64,000 bases of DNA from Marinobacter daqiaonensis (GCF_900115285.1 NZ_FOYW01000001.1:534376-598375), one strand, 5' to 3'. Counted from the stretch's first letter, positions 17,069 to 30,003 are shown. The notes: generated from the sequence alone by a model not told the origin. Numbers and translations: made by a program.

Positions 17069-19006
17069 TCATCTCCGTCCAACCCGGATTCTGCCCACAA
17101 CCCGGCTCAGGGTCTCATCGAATTCCGCCGTGGAGCCCAGGATGCGGGCATTTCCCGACAGCAGCCGCTCCGTCAGGGTATCCACCGATAGCTCGGTGCG
17201 GTTCAGACCAAGCCGGTCCACAAACACCAGTTTCCGGCTGGCATTGATCCGCACGGCCAGCTTGAGGCGTCGCTCACCTTCACCCTCCGCAAGCGCGATC
17301 CAACCACCCATCTTGAGGCCGTCCACCTGTGCCAATGCCTGTTCCCGCGCGATCCGGCGCTCGACCTCAAGGCGCTCCGCCTCTTCCTGCTGCTCCTGCT
17401 CCCTTGCCAGCCGGGCCTGCTCCCTGGCTTCGGCGAGCCGGGCTGCTTCCTCCTCCCGCCGGCGCTGCTCCTCGGCCTCCTTCTCGATCCGCAACTGCTC
17501 GGCCTTCTCCCGGGCAAGGCGTGCGGCTTCCCGGCGCTGGCGACGCTGGGATTCCAGCACTCTGTCGAGAGCCAGCACCGTGTCCGCCAGAACATCACCA
17601 AACCGGCTCAGTGGGGGTAGCGGCCGCATGGCGCCGCTGCCCAGGGCCTCGGTGAACGCAGGCCAGGACATGGTACCCAGGCGCACACCATAGCCATTGC
17701 TCCAGAGTACATCGCCGGTATCCTCGAGAAAGGCCAGGAAGAACCGTCGCTGCTCGGTGTCACCGCTGCCCTGGACAAACCATTGGCCCTGGTAGCGTGA
17801 CACCTCTTCTGCCGGGGCATCCGCCAGGTCCAGCCAGCGGGGGTCGAAGGCGAGCCTCCGGACCCACGGTTCGGCCATCTCTACGGCCGGATTGCCGCCC
17901 CTGAGGCGTTCCACCAGCACGGCCTCCAGTTCCGACAGGGGGGTGGCGGGAGGAACATCCTCCCAGACCCGCTGCCAGACCTCAGTGATCCGATCCGACA
18001 ACTGCTCTCCCACCTGGTACAGTCGTTCCAGATTCTGTCCGGACAGTTCCGGATCCCCTGCCCAGACCATCCACTCGAGTAGCCGCGTGGCGTGACGCCA
18101 GGTGTCTGTCGTGGTCTCTTCCTGCCAGGCCACCTGGCGCAGCAGGGGTAGCCACTGGTCCACCACAAACCGTAACGTGGCAGCCGGCAGTTTACGTCCG
18201 GTCAGGGCGCGGCCCACCAGTGCACGGGACACCTGGTCCGCCCGGCGCTGGCGCGCAGCCCCAAATTCCGTTTCAAGCAGACGTTGATGGAGGCGGGTGG
18301 AGTGCCCCTGCCGTCGCTCCGCCTCGGCGTGCCACGCCAGGCAGAAGCTCTCAAATGCCTCCGTGTCACCGGACCGGAACCCCTCGTCGATCACGTCAAC
18401 CAGCCTATCGAGCTGGTCCAGAAGCGCCCGCGATGATCGACCTCCGGAATCGCTCCAGCCACGCCAGTCGTCGAAGCTGTCCAGCCAGCGAACGAGCAGC
18501 GAAATGAACCGGAAGTCTTCTTCCTCCACCAGCCGCCAGGCCAGTGGGTACCGCAGACGGGCGAGACGTGTCACCAGCAGAGGATGCAGCCCCGAGGAGC
18601 GCAGAAAGACATCCATGATACGGTCGGCCAGATAGGCGGCATTGACCTGAGGCACACGCCAGGGGCCTTCCAGACCGGCGATAAGCGCCGATACCCGTTG
18701 ATCGGACTGGGCACGCCAGCTGTCCTGCAACATTGGTTGCCAGTCCCTGTGATTACCGGGATCGGCCCGGCCCACGGGATAGGGCAGATCGGGAACACGA
18801 ATCTCCCGCAGCACCCCACGAATGCGGTCGTCAAGGGACTCTGGAAGCGAGCTTTCTGGCATGTTTGGCAGCAGACTCTCACAGTGGGCCCGGAAGTCGG
18901 GCAGGGGTTCACATTGCAGCACGGGAGTTCGCCCCAGTCCAGCCCGGACGCCCCTCCCTGCCCCTGCCTCGTTGCATTGACAGGGTAAATGCCGCAGTAT
19001 ATCCAT
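17069..19006 (-). CDS. DUF1631 family protein
   Basis: A large, mostly helical protein (645 residues from the longest start) that resembles the DUF1631 family found in Pseudomonas and relatives; the function is not known. A long charged coiled coil is visible in the last third (about residues 470-565, rich in R, E, A, Q and L). It is followed by a compact C-terminal domain beginning MGGWIALAEGEGERRLKLAV and ending ETLSRVVGRIRVGRR, which could be a small beta-barrel. The true start is uncertain: ATG at 19006, GTG near 18922 and ATG at 18862 are all possible. It is followed at once by a PilZ-domain gene, which hints at a c-di-GMP connection but does not prove it. Confidence 0.7.
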   Translation of the reverse strand: MDILRHLPCQCNEAGAGRGVRAGLGRTPVLQCEPLPDFRAHCESLLPNMPESSLPESLDDRIRGVLREIRVPDLPYPVGRADPGNHRDWQPMLQDSWRAQSDQRVSALIAGLEGPWRVPQVNAAYLADRIMDVFLRSSGLHPLLVTRLARLRYPLAWRLVEEEDFRFISLLVRWLDSFDDWRGWSDSGGRSSRALLDQLDRLVDVIDEGFRSGDTEAFESFCLAWHAEAERRQGHSTRLHQRLLETEFGAARQRRADQVSRALVGRALTGRKLPAATLRFVVDQWLPLLRQVAWQEETTTDTWRHATRLLEWMVWAGDPELSGQNLERLYQVGEQLSDRITEVWQRVWEDVPPATPLSELEAVLVERLRGGNPAVEMAEPWVRRLAFDPRWLDLADAPAEEVSRYQGQWFVQGSGDTEQRRFFLAFLEDTGDVLWSNGYGVRLGTMSWPAFTEALGSGAMRPLPPLSRFGDVLADTVLALDRVLESQRRQRREAARLAREKAEQLRIEKEAEEQRRREEEAARLAEAREQARLAREQEQQEEAERLEVERRIAREQALAQVDGLKMGGWIALAEGEGERRLKLAVRINASRKLVFVDRLGLNRTELSVDTLTERLLSGNARILGSTAEFDETLSRVVGRIRVGRR

Positions 19007-19086
19007 CCATCAAAATAACCACTGAAACCCTTGCGTACCAGGCATTCGCCGGGTTTCTCCGAGAGCGCACCAGGAATCACAACAGT

Positions 19087-20160
19087 ATGTCCGGCAAACA
19101 ACTTGAAAACCTGAACGTCGCCAGTCAGGAGCCCCTGATCACACCCGAGGCCCTCAAGCGCGAGATGCCCCTGACCGATGCGGCCGCCGTCACCGTCACG
19201 GAAGGCCGGCAGACCATCTACGACATCCTCGATGGCAAGGACCACCGGCTGTTCGTCGTCGTCGGACCCTGTTCGGTTCACGACGTGGAGGCTGCCCGCG
19301 AGTATGCCAGCCGTCTCAAGAAACTGGCGGACGAGCTCAGTGACACTCTTTATATCGTCATGCGGGTCTATTTCGAAAAACCACGGACCACCGTCGGCTG
19401 GAAGGGTCTCATCAACGACCCCCACCTGAACGATTCCTTTGATATCGAGCAGGGTCTCCATATCGGTCGCCGTCTGTTGCTGGACATAGCCGAGATGGGT
19501 CTTCCCACCGCCACCGAGGCGCTGGACCCGATTTCGCCGCAGTACCTGCAGGACAGCATTTCCTGGTCCGCCATTGGCGCACGCACCACCGAGTCCCAGA
19601 CCCATCGGGAGATGAGCAGTGGCCTGTCCATGGCCATCGGCTTCAAGAATGGCACCGACGGCAGCCTCGACGTTGCGGTCAATGCCATGAAATCGGTTTC
19701 TCACCCCCACTCGTTCCTGGGTATCGACCAGCAGGGCAAGGTGGCCATTATCCGTACCCGCGGCAACCAGTATGGCCATGTAGTGCTGCGCGGAGGCGGC
19801 GGCAAGCCCAACTACGATTCCGTGAGTGTCGCCCTGTGCGAACAGGCGCTGGACAAGGCGGGCCTGCGCAAGTCCATCATGGTGGACTGCAGTCATGCCA
19901 ACTCCAACAAGGATCCGGGCATCCAGCCGCTGGTGATGCAGGACGTCGCTCATCAGATCCAGGAAGGAAATACCTCGATCCAGAGCCTGATGGTGGAAAG
20001 CAACCTGAACTGGGGCAACCAGTCCATTCCAGAGAACCTGGACGATCTGAAATACGGCGTGTCCGTCACCGACGCCTGTATTGACTGGGAAACCACCGAA
20101 AAAGCATTGAGGGACATGCGGGACCGGCTGAAGGACGTGCTGCCCAAGCGCGTGAGATAG
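19087..20160 (+). CDS. aroG: 3-deoxy-7-phosphoheptulonate (DAHP) synthase, class I
   Basis: First enzyme of the shikimate pathway, joining PEP and erythrose 4-phosphate. The 357-residue protein has the AroF/G/H family hallmarks: LFVVVGPCSVHDVEAAREYA, MRVYFEKPRTTVGWKGLINDP, ATEALDPISPQYLQD, GARTTESQTHREMSSGLSM, VDCSHANSNK and VESNLNWGNQ. The ATG at 19087 begins MSGKQLENLNV. The frame stays open upstream, but family members start here. Which aromatic amino acid inhibits it cannot be read from the sequence, so the paralogue letter is provisional. It is divergent from the DUF1631 gene. Confidence 0.9.
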   Translation: MSGKQLENLNVASQEPLITPEALKREMPLTDAAAVTVTEGRQTIYDILDGKDHRLFVVVGPCSVHDVEAAREYASRLKKLADELSDTLYIVMRVYFEKPRTTVGWKGLINDPHLNDSFDIEQGLHIGRRLLLDIAEMGLPTATEALDPISPQYLQDSISWSAIGARTTESQTHREMSSGLSMAIGFKNGTDGSLDVAVNAMKSVSHPHSFLGIDQQGKVAIIRTRGNQYGHVVLRGGGGKPNYDSVSVALCEQALDKAGLRKSIMVDCSHANSNKDPGIQPLVMQDVAHQIQEGNTSIQSLMVESNLNWGNQSIPENLDDLKYGVSVTDACIDWETTEKALRDMRDRLKDVLPKRVR

Positions 20161-20175
20161 ATCATCCGGATGCGT

Positions 20176-20216
20176 CTAAGGCCCTGCCCCGGTCACGGAA
20201 CCGGCCAGGGTCTTTG
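20176..20216 (+). terminator. Probable terminator after DAHP synthase gene
   Basis: A hairpin built from CCCTG/CAGGG and CCGGT/ACCGG segments lies in the 62-bp space after the stop and is followed by TCTTTGTTG. The stem is interrupted by a mismatch, so the call is moderate. Confidence 0.45.
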
Positions 20217-20222
20217 TTGCTG

Positions 20223-22469
<2,247 letters not shown>

Positions 22470-22471
22470 GG

Positions 22472-22500
22472 ACAGGCTCCATAAATGCCACAAAGCCTGT
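22472..22500 (-). terminator. Possible weak terminator after rarA
   Basis: ACAGGCT and AGCCTGT form a perfect 7-bp stem (22472-22478 with 22494-22500) with a 15-base loop. Only CCTTAAC follows on the minus strand. It lies between the rarA stop and the serS promoter. Confidence 0.3.
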
Positions 22501-22528
22501 TTCCTTGAGGGAGTTAAAGCCAGGCGTG

Positions 22529-23884
22529 TCAGCCCTTGCCGGAGGGATACCGTTGTCGGCTGCTGGCCTGGTTCAGACTGTCCAGCCGCTGGCGCTTCTC
22601 CGACAGCTTGATCTCCAACCCCCGGGAAACAGGCTCGTAGTAACGCCGGTGGCGGATTTCCTCGGGCAGGTAGGCTTCACCGGCGGCAAAGGCATCCGGC
22701 TCATCGTGGGCATAGCGGTATTCCTCACCGTAGCCCAGGTCTTTCATCAGGGCGGTGGGAGCATTACGGATATGCACCGGTACCGGGTAGTCCGGGTCAT
22801 TGCGGATATCGGCCATGCACCGGTTGAAGGCGCTGTAGACGGCATTGCTCTTGGGCGCGAGCGCCAGATAGGTAACCGCCTGGGCCATGGCAAGCTGCCC
22901 CTCCGGCGAGCCCAGCCGTTCCTGAACATCCCACGCATCCAGGCATTGGCGCAAGGCCCGCGGGTCGGCATTGCCGATGTCCTCGGAGGCAATGCGGACC
23001 AGTCGTCTGGCCACGTAGAGGGGGTCGGCGCCGCCATCCAGCATGCGACACATCCAGTACAGGGAAGCGTCCGGGTCGGAACCCCGTACCGATTTGTGGA
23101 GAGCGGAGATCTGGTCGTAGAACACATCACCGCCCTTGTCGAAGCGGCGGAGGCTGCTCTGGAGCACCTGTTCGAGAACCGGCTCGGTGATTTCGGGAGT
23201 GCCATCATCCGCCGGCTCGGCAAGATCGGACGCCACCTCCAGTATATTGAGACTGCGGCGGGCATCACCGCTGCCCGCGGAGGCGATCATCGCCAGCACG
23301 TCATCGGACACCCGGATCCGTCCAGCCAGACCTTCCGGCGCATCCAGAGCGCGGTGCAGCAGCGCCAGCAGGTCATCGTCATCCAGGCTCTTGAGCACAT
23401 AGACCCGGGTCCTGGAGAGCAACGCACTGTTGAGTTCGAAGGAGGGGTTTTCTGTGGTGGCGCCAACAAAAATAAAGGTGCCATCTTCAATGTGCGGCAG
23501 GAACGCATCCTGCTGACTCTTGTTGAAACGGTGCACCTCATCCACGAACAGCAGGGTATCCCGCCCTTCCGTCTGCTTGCGGTGACGTGCACGCTCCACC
23601 GCAGCACGGATGTCCTTGACCCCGGCAAGGACCGCCGACAGGGTTTCATACCCCAGGTCACCAACGCTGGCCAGCAGACGGGCAAAGGTGGTCTTGCCCA
23701 CGCCGGGTGGCCCCCACAGGATCATGGAGTGGAGCTGACCCTGTTCCACCGCCTGGCGCAACGGCTTCCCCGGACCTACAAGGTGGTGCTGACCGGCGTA
23801 TTCGTCGAGATTACGGGGCCGCATCCGGGCCGCCAGGGGCTCAAACCCACGTTGTTGTTCCCCGAACAGGCTGTCCTGCATCAA
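22529..23884 (-). CDS. rarA: Replication-associated recombination protein A (RarA/MgsA)
   Basis: AAA+ ATPase related to clamp-loader subunits and WRNIP1, acting at stalled replication forks. The 451-residue protein has Walker A WGPPGVGKTTFARLLA, Walker B TLLFVDEVHRFNKSQQDAFLP, sensor 1 FVGATTENPSFELNSALLSR, and the sensor 2 arginine region SGDARRSLNILE. The C-terminal tetramerisation part includes DPDASLYWMCRMLDGGADP and YPVPVHIRNAPT. The start begins MMQDSLFGEQQRGFEPLAARMRP, as in the family. Its ATG overlaps the lolA stop by four bases (ATGA), giving a coupled lolA-rarA pair, the same order as in E. coli and Pseudomonas. Confidence 0.95.
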   Translation of the reverse strand: MMQDSLFGEQQRGFEPLAARMRPRNLDEYAGQHHLVGPGKPLRQAVEQGQLHSMILWGPPGVGKTTFARLLASVGDLGYETLSAVLAGVKDIRAAVERARHRKQTEGRDTLLFVDEVHRFNKSQQDAFLPHIEDGTFIFVGATTENPSFELNSALLSRTRVYVLKSLDDDDLLALLHRALDAPEGLAGRIRVSDDVLAMIASAGSGDARRSLNILEVASDLAEPADDGTPEITEPVLEQVLQSSLRRFDKGGDVFYDQISALHKSVRGSDPDASLYWMCRMLDGGADPLYVARRLVRIASEDIGNADPRALRQCLDAWDVQERLGSPEGQLAMAQAVTYLALAPKSNAVYSAFNRCMADIRNDPDYPVPVHIRNAPTALMKDLGYGEEYRYAHDEPDAFAAGEAYLPEEIRHRRYYEPVSRGLEIKLSEKRQRLDSLNQASSRQRYPSGKG

Positions 23885-24519
23885 TCCATGCCCTGAATCA
23901 CATCCACTTCCTCGGGGTAATCCAGCGTAAACGCCGAATCCGGCACCGGTTCGTTGATGCGCACACTGCCGAACTCCAGCTCGGTCTGTTGACCCAGAGA
24001 GTCCTCCATCCGCATGGCCTGAAGCTCATCGCCGTAGAAGATCATGGTCAGCGACGTGAACAGCGAATCCTCGCTCCGGGGAACGAGGGTATATTCCCGG
24101 GTTCTATCGCCATAGCGCTGTTCGCTGATCTCGTAGATTTCGGAAAGACCCTGGGTTTCCCCACTGAGCAGCAGCGCCGGGGTGGCGGCAACCTGATCAT
24201 CCAGAGCCTGGATGGTGACCTGTTCCAGGTCCGGGTCATACAGGGTTACGTGCTCGCCATCACTGACGATGAACTGCCGGGCCGGCGGCCTGGTCTCCCA
24301 GTAGAACAGACCGGGCCGCTTGGCCTTGAGCTCGCCCCCGGTTTCCTGCATCACGCGACCATCACTGTCCATGACGGTCTGGCTGAAGCTGGCCTCAAAC
24401 GTGGAATAGCTTCGAAGGATATCGGCCAGGCGATCGGCAGCCGTATCCTCAGCCCAGGCAATGGCGCCGGACAGCGCCAGAGCCAGAACGGTAACAAACG
24501 TGGAAACGGTTCTGATCAT
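23881..24519 (-). CDS. lolA: Outer-membrane lipoprotein carrier protein LolA
   Basis: Periplasmic chaperone that takes lipoproteins from LolCDE to LolB. The ATG at 24517-24519 is used because AGGAGG lies six bases upstream; a start six codons earlier has no such site. This gives 212 residues with a Sec signal peptide (MIRTVSTFVTVLALALSGAIAWA, cleavage before EDTAADRL). The mature part has the LolA half-barrel signatures FEASFSQTVMDSDGRVMQETGG, KRPGLFYWETRPPARQFIVSDG and YDPDLEQVTIQ. The gene sits between ftsK (18-bp gap) and rarA (4-bp overlap). Confidence 0.93.
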   Translation of the reverse strand: MIRTVSTFVTVLALALSGAIAWAEDTAADRLADILRSYSTFEASFSQTVMDSDGRVMQETGGELKAKRPGLFYWETRPPARQFIVSDGEHVTLYDPDLEQVTIQALDDQVAATPALLLSGETQGLSEIYEISEQRYGDRTREYTLVPRSEDSLFTSLTMIFYGDELQAMRMEDSLGQQTELEFGSVRINEPVPDSAFTLDYPEEVDVIQGMD

Positions 24520-24536
24520 GCAATGCCTCCTGAGCA

Positions 24537-27149
24537 TCAGGGTTTGGGAGGGGGCGGCGCCAGGACTTCCCGGGCACCATTGTGGCCGGCGGGACTGACA
24601 ACCCCGGCGGCTTCCATGGCATCCACCAGGTTGGCGGCCCGGTTGTAGCCGATCTTGAACTTGCGCTGGACCGAGGATATCGATACCCGGCGACCTTCAG
24701 TGACAAAGGCGACCGCCTCATCGAAAAGAGCATCGCCCTCACTGTCGCCACTGTCGGTCAGGGTAGGCACACCGGGCAGGCTTTCGCCCTCGGCACCGTT
24801 AAGTACATCATCCAGATACTCGGGTTCACCCCGGGCCTTCCAGGCATTCACGATGCGGTGCACCTCGTCATCGTCCACGAAGGCACCGTGAACCCGCACC
24901 GGCAGGCCTGAACCGGGAGGAAGGTAGAGCATATCGCCGTGGCCAAGCAGTTGCTCAGCTCCGCCCTGGTCGAGCACCGTCCTGGAATCGATTTTGGAGG
25001 AGACCTGGAATGAGATCCGGGTGGGGATATTGGCCTTGATCAGGCCGGTGATGACGTCCACCGATGGTCTCTGGGTGGCCAGGATGAGGTGGATACCTGC
25101 CGCCCTCGCCTTCTGTGCGATGCGGGCAATAAGCTCCTCCACCTTCTTGCCGACGATCATCATCATGTCGGCGAATTCATCGATCACCACGACGATGAAC
25201 GGCAGGGTATCCAGCTCCGGTCGCTGCTGCTCATCATTGTCCAGGTATTCGTCCGGCTTCCAGAACGGATCCATCAGTGGTTCCCCGGCGTCCCTCGCCT
25301 CCCGGATCTTGCGGTTGTAGCCGGCAAGGTTACGGACCCCGAGATTGGCCATCAATTTGTAGCGCCGTTCCATTTCGGCAACACACCAGCGCAGGGCGTT
25401 GGCGGCGTCCTTCATGTCCGTCACAACCGGCGACAGGAGGTGGGGAATGCCCTCATAAATACTGAGTTCAAGCATCTTCGGGTCCACCATGATGAAGCGG
25501 ACCTCTTCCGGGGTGGCCTTGAGCAGCATACTCAGAAGCATGGCGTTGACGCCCACCGACTTACCGGAGCCGGTGGTACCGGCCACCAGCAGGTGGGGCA
25601 TCTTGGCGAGATTGGCCACCATCGGATTACCGCCAATATCGTTGCCAAGGGCCAGGGTAAGTGCGGAAGACGACTCGGTGAAGACCCGCGCTCCGAGGAC
25701 CTCACTCAGGCGTACCATTTCCCGCTTCTCGTTGGGTATCTCGATCCCCACCACCGACTTCCCGGGAATCACTTCCACCACCCTGACGCTCAGCACTGCC
25801 AGCGACCGGGCCAGGTCCTTGGCCAGGTTGGATATCTTGCTGACCTTGACGCCCGGTGCGGGCTTGATCTCGAAGCGGGTGATGACCGGGCCCGGGTTGA
25901 CCTCGACCACCTCCACCGAGACGCCAAAGTCCGCCAGCTTCTCCTCCACCATCCGGGACATGTGCTCCAGGGATTCCTCAGAGTACCCTTTCTCCTTGTG
26001 CTCCTCGGGCGGGTCCAGCAGGGACAGGGGCGGAATCGGGCTTTCAAGGTCCTCGAACAGGGACGCCTGCTTCCGGCTCTTCTCCTTTTCCGATTCGCTG
26101 TCGCTTTCCCGCTTGAAGGGAGAGATGCGCACCTTGCCGCCGGCCTTGTTACCGTGGCTGCGCCCGCTCGCGTCCGACTTGGCCGGGGCCGGAGTCGGCT
26201 CCGCGGCCAGTTCCTCGGGAAGCGGCTCGGCGACCTCGTCGTCCCGGGACGTGAAGCTCTCCAGCAATACCGGTTCGTCCTCATCAAATCCGCGCCTGGC
26301 GGACATGGGGTCGATCCTGCCCCGGGACCGGCTGGAACCATCGCTCTCTTCCGTTTCTCCGTTTCCGCTTGCTCTGCCGAAGGGCCACAGCCACCGCCAC
26401 CAGGGCCGACGGGGCTCATCCCCGGAGTCGTCCTCGGGCTGGAGCACGGGAGGCTCCGGAGCGGGGCCGCGGGCACTGGCGGTTTCGGCAGACCCGGTGC
26501 TCTCAGTGCGGCGGAACAGGCCCAGGAAGCCGTAGAAAGTGCTCAGGGTGTAGCCGCCCACCTGGTCCATCAGGCGGAACCAGGACAAGCCGGTGGTGAC
26601 CGTCAGGGCGAACAGGAAAATGGCCACGAGCAACAGGGTGGTGGCGGGCAGATTGAAGAACCGTACCATGGCGGAGGACACAGCCTGACCCAGGGCGCCA
26701 CCGGAGGTGGAACCAAGGCCGAACAGGGAATAGAGCGCCAGCAGGCTACAGGCCGAAAGCAGAATCAGGAGGAACCCCCCCGCCCGCATCAGCAGCAGGG
26801 GCCAGTGCATTTCCAAGGGGTCGTGGCGGAGCCGTATCAGCAACAGGGCATAGCCTGCCACCATCACCGGGAACAGGTAGGAGACCTGGCCGAACACATC
26901 CATCAGCAGGCTCGCAAGCCAGGCGCCAAAGCGCCCCGCCGCATTGTCCACGGTCACCTGATGACCAATGGATGCCCAGCCGGGATCCGAGGGGCTGAAG
27001 GTGATCAGGGCCATGGCCAGGAAAATGGCCAAGGCGATCAGCGCGATCACCAGCCCTTCCCTGCCTCCCTGGGAAGCCAGACGACGAAATCGTTGCTGTT
27101 TTTCGGTGAGAGCCCTGGGGGCAGTCTCTTGCTTGCCAGTTTTTGCCAT
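24537..27149 (-). CDS. ftsK: DNA translocase FtsK
   Basis: Septum-located DNA pump that clears chromosome dimers and activates XerCD at dif. The 870-residue protein has the N-terminal membrane domain (first helix about residues 30-50, then more helices to about 190). An acidic, proline-rich linker (about 210-370) is shorter than in E. coli. The motor has Walker [21 protein letters not shown] and Walker [17 protein letters not shown]. The C-terminal winged-helix gamma domain ([24 protein letters not shown]) recognises KOPS sequences. It is preceded by metZ and followed by lolA, all on the minus strand. The order ftsK-lolA-rarA is widely conserved. Confidence 0.96.
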   Translation of the reverse strand: MAKTGKQETAPRALTEKQQRFRRLASQGGREGLVIALIALAIFLAMALITFSPSDPGWASIGHQVTVDNAAGRFGAWLASLLMDVFGQVSYLFPVMVAGYALLLIRLRHDPLEMHWPLLLMRAGGFLLILLSACSLLALYSLFGLGSTSGGALGQAVSSAMVRFFNLPATTLLLVAIFLFALTVTTGLSWFRLMDQVGGYTLSTFYGFLGLFRRTESTGSAETASARGPAPEPPVLQPEDDSGDEPRRPWWRWLWPFGRASGNGETEESDGSSRSRGRIDPMSARRGFDEDEPVLLESFTSRDDEVAEPLPEELAAEPTPAPAKSDASGRSHGNKAGGKVRISPFKRESDSESEKEKSRKQASLFEDLESPIPPLSLLDPPEEHKEKGYSEESLEHMSRMVEEKLADFGVSVEVVEVNPGPVITRFEIKPAPGVKVSKISNLAKDLARSLAVLSVRVVEVIPGKSVVGIEIPNEKREMVRLSEVLGARVFTESSSALTLALGNDIGGNPMVANLAKMPHLLVAGTTGSGKSVGVNAMLLSMLLKATPEEVRFIMVDPKMLELSIYEGIPHLLSPVVTDMKDAANALRWCVAEMERRYKLMANLGVRNLAGYNRKIREARDAGEPLMDPFWKPDEYLDNDEQQRPELDTLPFIVVVIDEFADMMMIVGKKVEELIARIAQKARAAGIHLILATQRPSVDVITGLIKANIPTRISFQVSSKIDSRTVLDQGGAEQLLGHGDMLYLPPGSGLPVRVHGAFVDDDEVHRIVNAWKARGEPEYLDDVLNGAEGESLPGVPTLTDSGDSEGDALFDEAVAFVTEGRRVSISSVQRKFKIGYNRAANLVDAMEAAGVVSPAGHNGAREVLAPPPPKP

Positions 27150-27200
27150 GAAGTCCGGAAACGATCCTTAGCTGCTTGAATGGCTTGGTTGCTGTCGGTC

Positions 27201-28424
27201 TCAGGACCTCAGCGCGTCAAGGCCCCGGCGGATGTCGTTTTTCAGGTCTTCAAGGGACTCGATGCCCACGGAAAGACGGATAAGGTTGTCGGTGATGCCG
27301 GCCAGGGCCTTGTCTTCCGGAGACAGGCGCCCATGGGTGGTGGTCGCCGGATGCGTGACGGTGGTCTTCACATCCCCGAGATTGGCGGTAATGGAGATCA
27401 TTCGGGTGGCGTCGATGAAGGCCCATGCCTCCGCCTGTCCGCCCTTCACGGTGAACGACAACACACCGCCAAAACCGCTCTGCTGTTTGCTGGCCAGGGA
27501 GAACTGGGGGTGGCTTTTCAGGCCTGCGTAGAATACCTTCTCGACCGCCGGTTGCTGCTCCAGCCAACGGGCCAACTGTAGCGCATTCTCACAGTGCGCT
27601 CGCATACGGATCGGTAAGGTTTCCAGACCCTTATGAAAGATCCAGGCATTGAAAGGACTCATGGTGGGTCCCCCCGAACGCAGGAAACCGTAAACCTCTT
27701 CCATCAGCGAATGGCTGCCAACCACAACCCCGCCGACGCAACGCCCCTGCCCGTCAAGGTACTTCGTGGCCGAATGGATCACGATATCGGCGCCAAACTC
27801 GAAGGGACGCTGCAGCACCGGTGTACAGAAGCAGTTATCCACCACAAAAAGGGCATCATTGGCCCGGGCCAGTGCTGCCAGCGCCTCCATGTCGGCCACT
27901 TCACACAGCGGATTCGAGGGGGTCTCGATAAACAGCATCCGGGTATCGGCGGTAATCGCCTGCTGCCACTGGCCCATGTCGGTCAGGCTGACAAAGGTGG
28001 TGGTCACCCCGAAGCGGGCAAGGTATTTCTGGAACAGCACGTTGGTGGTGCCGAAAACACCGCGGGAGCAGACCACGTGGTCGCCGCTCTGGAGCAGCGA
28101 CATGCAGGTGGCGAGGATAGCGGCCATGCCGGAGGCTGTGGCCACCGCCCGCTCTCCGCCTTCCATGGCGGCAATACGCTCCTCGAACGCCTGCACCGTC
28201 GGGTTGGTGAACCGGGAATAGATGTTACCGGGTTCGTCGCCCCCGAAACGGGCCGCCGCCTGAGCCGCGCTGCCGTAAACGAAACTGGAGGTCGGGAAGA
28301 TGGCGTCGCTGTGCTCCAGCTGCGCGGTACGATGCTGCCCTGCCCTCACCGCCAGGGTATCGACCGAAACCCCTTCCAGGTCGGATTCAGGGATAAAGGT
28401 ATGCTCTTCACGGCGTAGGGTCAT
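27201..28424 (-). CDS. metZ: O-succinylhomoserine sulfhydrylase
   Basis: PLP enzyme that makes homocysteine directly from O-succinylhomoserine and sulfide, the direct sulfhydrylation route to methionine in pseudomonads. I use the ATG at 28422-28424, giving 407 residues. Cys/Met metabolism family signatures are SDAIFPTSSFVYGSAAQAAARF, YSRFTNPTVQAFEERIAAME, ASGMAAILATCMSL, and the PLP lysine in VIHSATKYLDGQGR. The gene follows purF with a 13-bp gap, as in Pseudomonas, where purF and metZ are also adjacent. O-acetyl- versus O-succinylhomoserine use is inferred from this context. Confidence 0.92.
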   Translation of the reverse strand: MTLRREEHTFIPESDLEGVSVDTLAVRAGQHRTAQLEHSDAIFPTSSFVYGSAAQAAARFGGDEPGNIYSRFTNPTVQAFEERIAAMEGGERAVATASGMAAILATCMSLLQSGDHVVCSRGVFGTTNVLFQKYLARFGVTTTFVSLTDMGQWQQAITADTRMLFIETPSNPLCEVADMEALAALARANDALFVVDNCFCTPVLQRPFEFGADIVIHSATKYLDGQGRCVGGVVVGSHSLMEEVYGFLRSGGPTMSPFNAWIFHKGLETLPIRMRAHCENALQLARWLEQQPAVEKVFYAGLKSHPQFSLASKQQSGFGGVLSFTVKGGQAEAWAFIDATRMISITANLGDVKTTVTHPATTTHGRLSPEDKALAGITDNLIRLSVGIESLEDLKNDIRRGLDALRS

Positions 28425-28437
28425 GGTGCGATGCGCC

Positions 28438-29961
28438 TCAGTCTTCGTCGTTGTGCAGGTCAATGATGGCATTGTCGGACGGCACCCCTACCTGGGACGC
28501 TTCCCGGGCTTCGTCCCGCCGCATGGCATCGAGCCGCGCCAGATAAGCGTCATCAACGTCGCCGGTGATGTAATAGCCGTCAAACACCGAGCACTCCCAC
28601 CCCTCGATGTCGGGATTTACATCGCTGACACAGGAAATCAGGTCATCAAGATCCTGATAGATCAGCCAGTCCGCACCGATCAGCTCCTGGATTTCACGTA
28701 CCGTGCGGTCATGGGCAATGAGCTCCTGGGGCGATGGCATGTCGATGCCATAGACATTGGGGTAACGCACGGGCGGGGCGGCGGAAGCAAAATAGACCTT
28801 GCGCGCACCGGCATCACGGGCCATCTGGATAATCTCGTGACAGGTGGTACCCCGCACGATGGAGTCATCCACCAGCATCACATTCTTGCCTCGGAACTCC
28901 AGATCAATAGGGTTCAGCTTCTGGCGCACCGATTTCTTTCTCAGCTTCTGGCCGGGCATGATAAACGTACGGCCAATGTACCGGTTCTTGATGAACCCCT
29001 CCCGGAACTTGACCCCGAGGCGGTGTGCCATCTGCAGGGCCGAAGTACGGCTGGTATCGGGGATCGGCATGACCACGTCAATGTCGTGGTCCGGGCATTC
29101 CCTCAGGATCTTGTCCGCCAGGGTCTCGCCCATCCGCAACCGGGCCTTGTACACAGACACCTTATCAATGATGGAATCGGGCCGTGCAAAGTAGACGTGT
29201 TCGAAGATGCAGGGATTGAGGCGTGACGATTCGGCGCACTGCTGGGTGTACAGGGTGCCATCGGTCTCGACGTAAACCGCCTCTCCCGGGGCGATATCCC
29301 GCACCAGCCGGAAACCGGCCGCGCTCAGGGAAACGCTTTCCGAGGCAATCATGTACTCGTTGCCTTCCTCGGTCTCACGCACACCGTAACAGGCGGGCCG
29401 GATGCCGTTGGGGTCCCGGAAGCCCACGATGCCGTAGCCGGTAATCATGGCGATGACGGCGTAGGCACCACGGCAGCGCTTGTGAACCGCACTGACCGCC
29501 GAGAAAATCTCATCCTTGGTCGGGTTCAGTTTGCCCAGCTTCTGCAGTTCATGGGCAAAAACGTTCAGCAGTACTTCCGAGTCGGAATTGGTATTGATAT
29601 GACGCAGGTCGGTCCGGAACAGGTCCCGGGCCAGATCATCAGCGTTGGTCAGATTGCCGTTGTGCGCCAGGGTGATGCCGTAAGGACTGTTCACGTAGAA
29701 TGGCTGGGCTTCGGCAGAGCTGGCACTGCCAGCGGTGGGGTAACGGACATGGCCGATACCCACGTTGCCCACCAGCCGGCGCATGTGGGGCGCGAGAAAC
29801 ACATCCCGCACCAGCCCATTGTCCTTCCGCAGGTAGAACCGGTCGTTCTGGAAGGTCACGATACCGGCCGCATCCTGCCCCCGGTGCTGCAGTACGGTCA
29901 GGGCGTCATACAACGCCTGGTTTACGTACTGGGTACTGACAATACCTACTATTCCACACAT
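28438..29961 (-). CDS. purF: Amidophosphoribosyltransferase
   Basis: First committed step of purine synthesis: glutamine plus PRPP to 5-phosphoribosylamine. The 507-residue protein has the N-terminal nucleophile Cys2 ([10 protein letters not shown]) after Met removal. The glutaminase domain shows [13 protein letters not shown] and [10 protein letters not shown]. The PRTase domain has the PRPP loop [19 protein letters not shown] and the IMP/GMP site region [13 protein letters not shown]. It lies between cvpA (42-bp gap) and metZ. The cvpA-purF arrangement is conserved from E. coli onward. Confidence 0.96.
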   Translation of the reverse strand: MCGIVGIVSTQYVNQALYDALTVLQHRGQDAAGIVTFQNDRFYLRKDNGLVRDVFLAPHMRRLVGNVGIGHVRYPTAGSASSAEAQPFYVNSPYGITLAHNGNLTNADDLARDLFRTDLRHINTNSDSEVLLNVFAHELQKLGKLNPTKDEIFSAVSAVHKRCRGAYAVIAMITGYGIVGFRDPNGIRPACYGVRETEEGNEYMIASESVSLSAAGFRLVRDIAPGEAVYVETDGTLYTQQCAESSRLNPCIFEHVYFARPDSIIDKVSVYKARLRMGETLADKILRECPDHDIDVVMPIPDTSRTSALQMAHRLGVKFREGFIKNRYIGRTFIMPGQKLRKKSVRQKLNPIDLEFRGKNVMLVDDSIVRGTTCHEIIQMARDAGARKVYFASAAPPVRYPNVYGIDMPSPQELIAHDRTVREIQELIGADWLIYQDLDDLISCVSDVNPDIEGWECSVFDGYYITGDVDDAYLARLDAMRRDEAREASQVGVPSDNAIIDLHNDED

Positions 29962-30003
29962 GAGAGCTGTGTTCTCCAGAGCATTAATACGACTGCGTAA
30001 AAA

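Noticed and set aside
18990..19022. A short reading frame (MPQYIHPSK) followed by a GAAACCC/GGGTTTC hairpin before the DAHP synthase gene, as a possible attenuator
   Set aside because: There is only one Tyr and no Phe or Trp run, no ribosome site, and no T tract after the hairpin.
25089..27179. A 696-codon open frame on the plus strand opposite ftsK
   Set aside because: It is an antisense shadow of a well-conserved gene, caused by high GC and codon bias; the translation is repetitive in His, Gln, Gly and Arg and matches no family.
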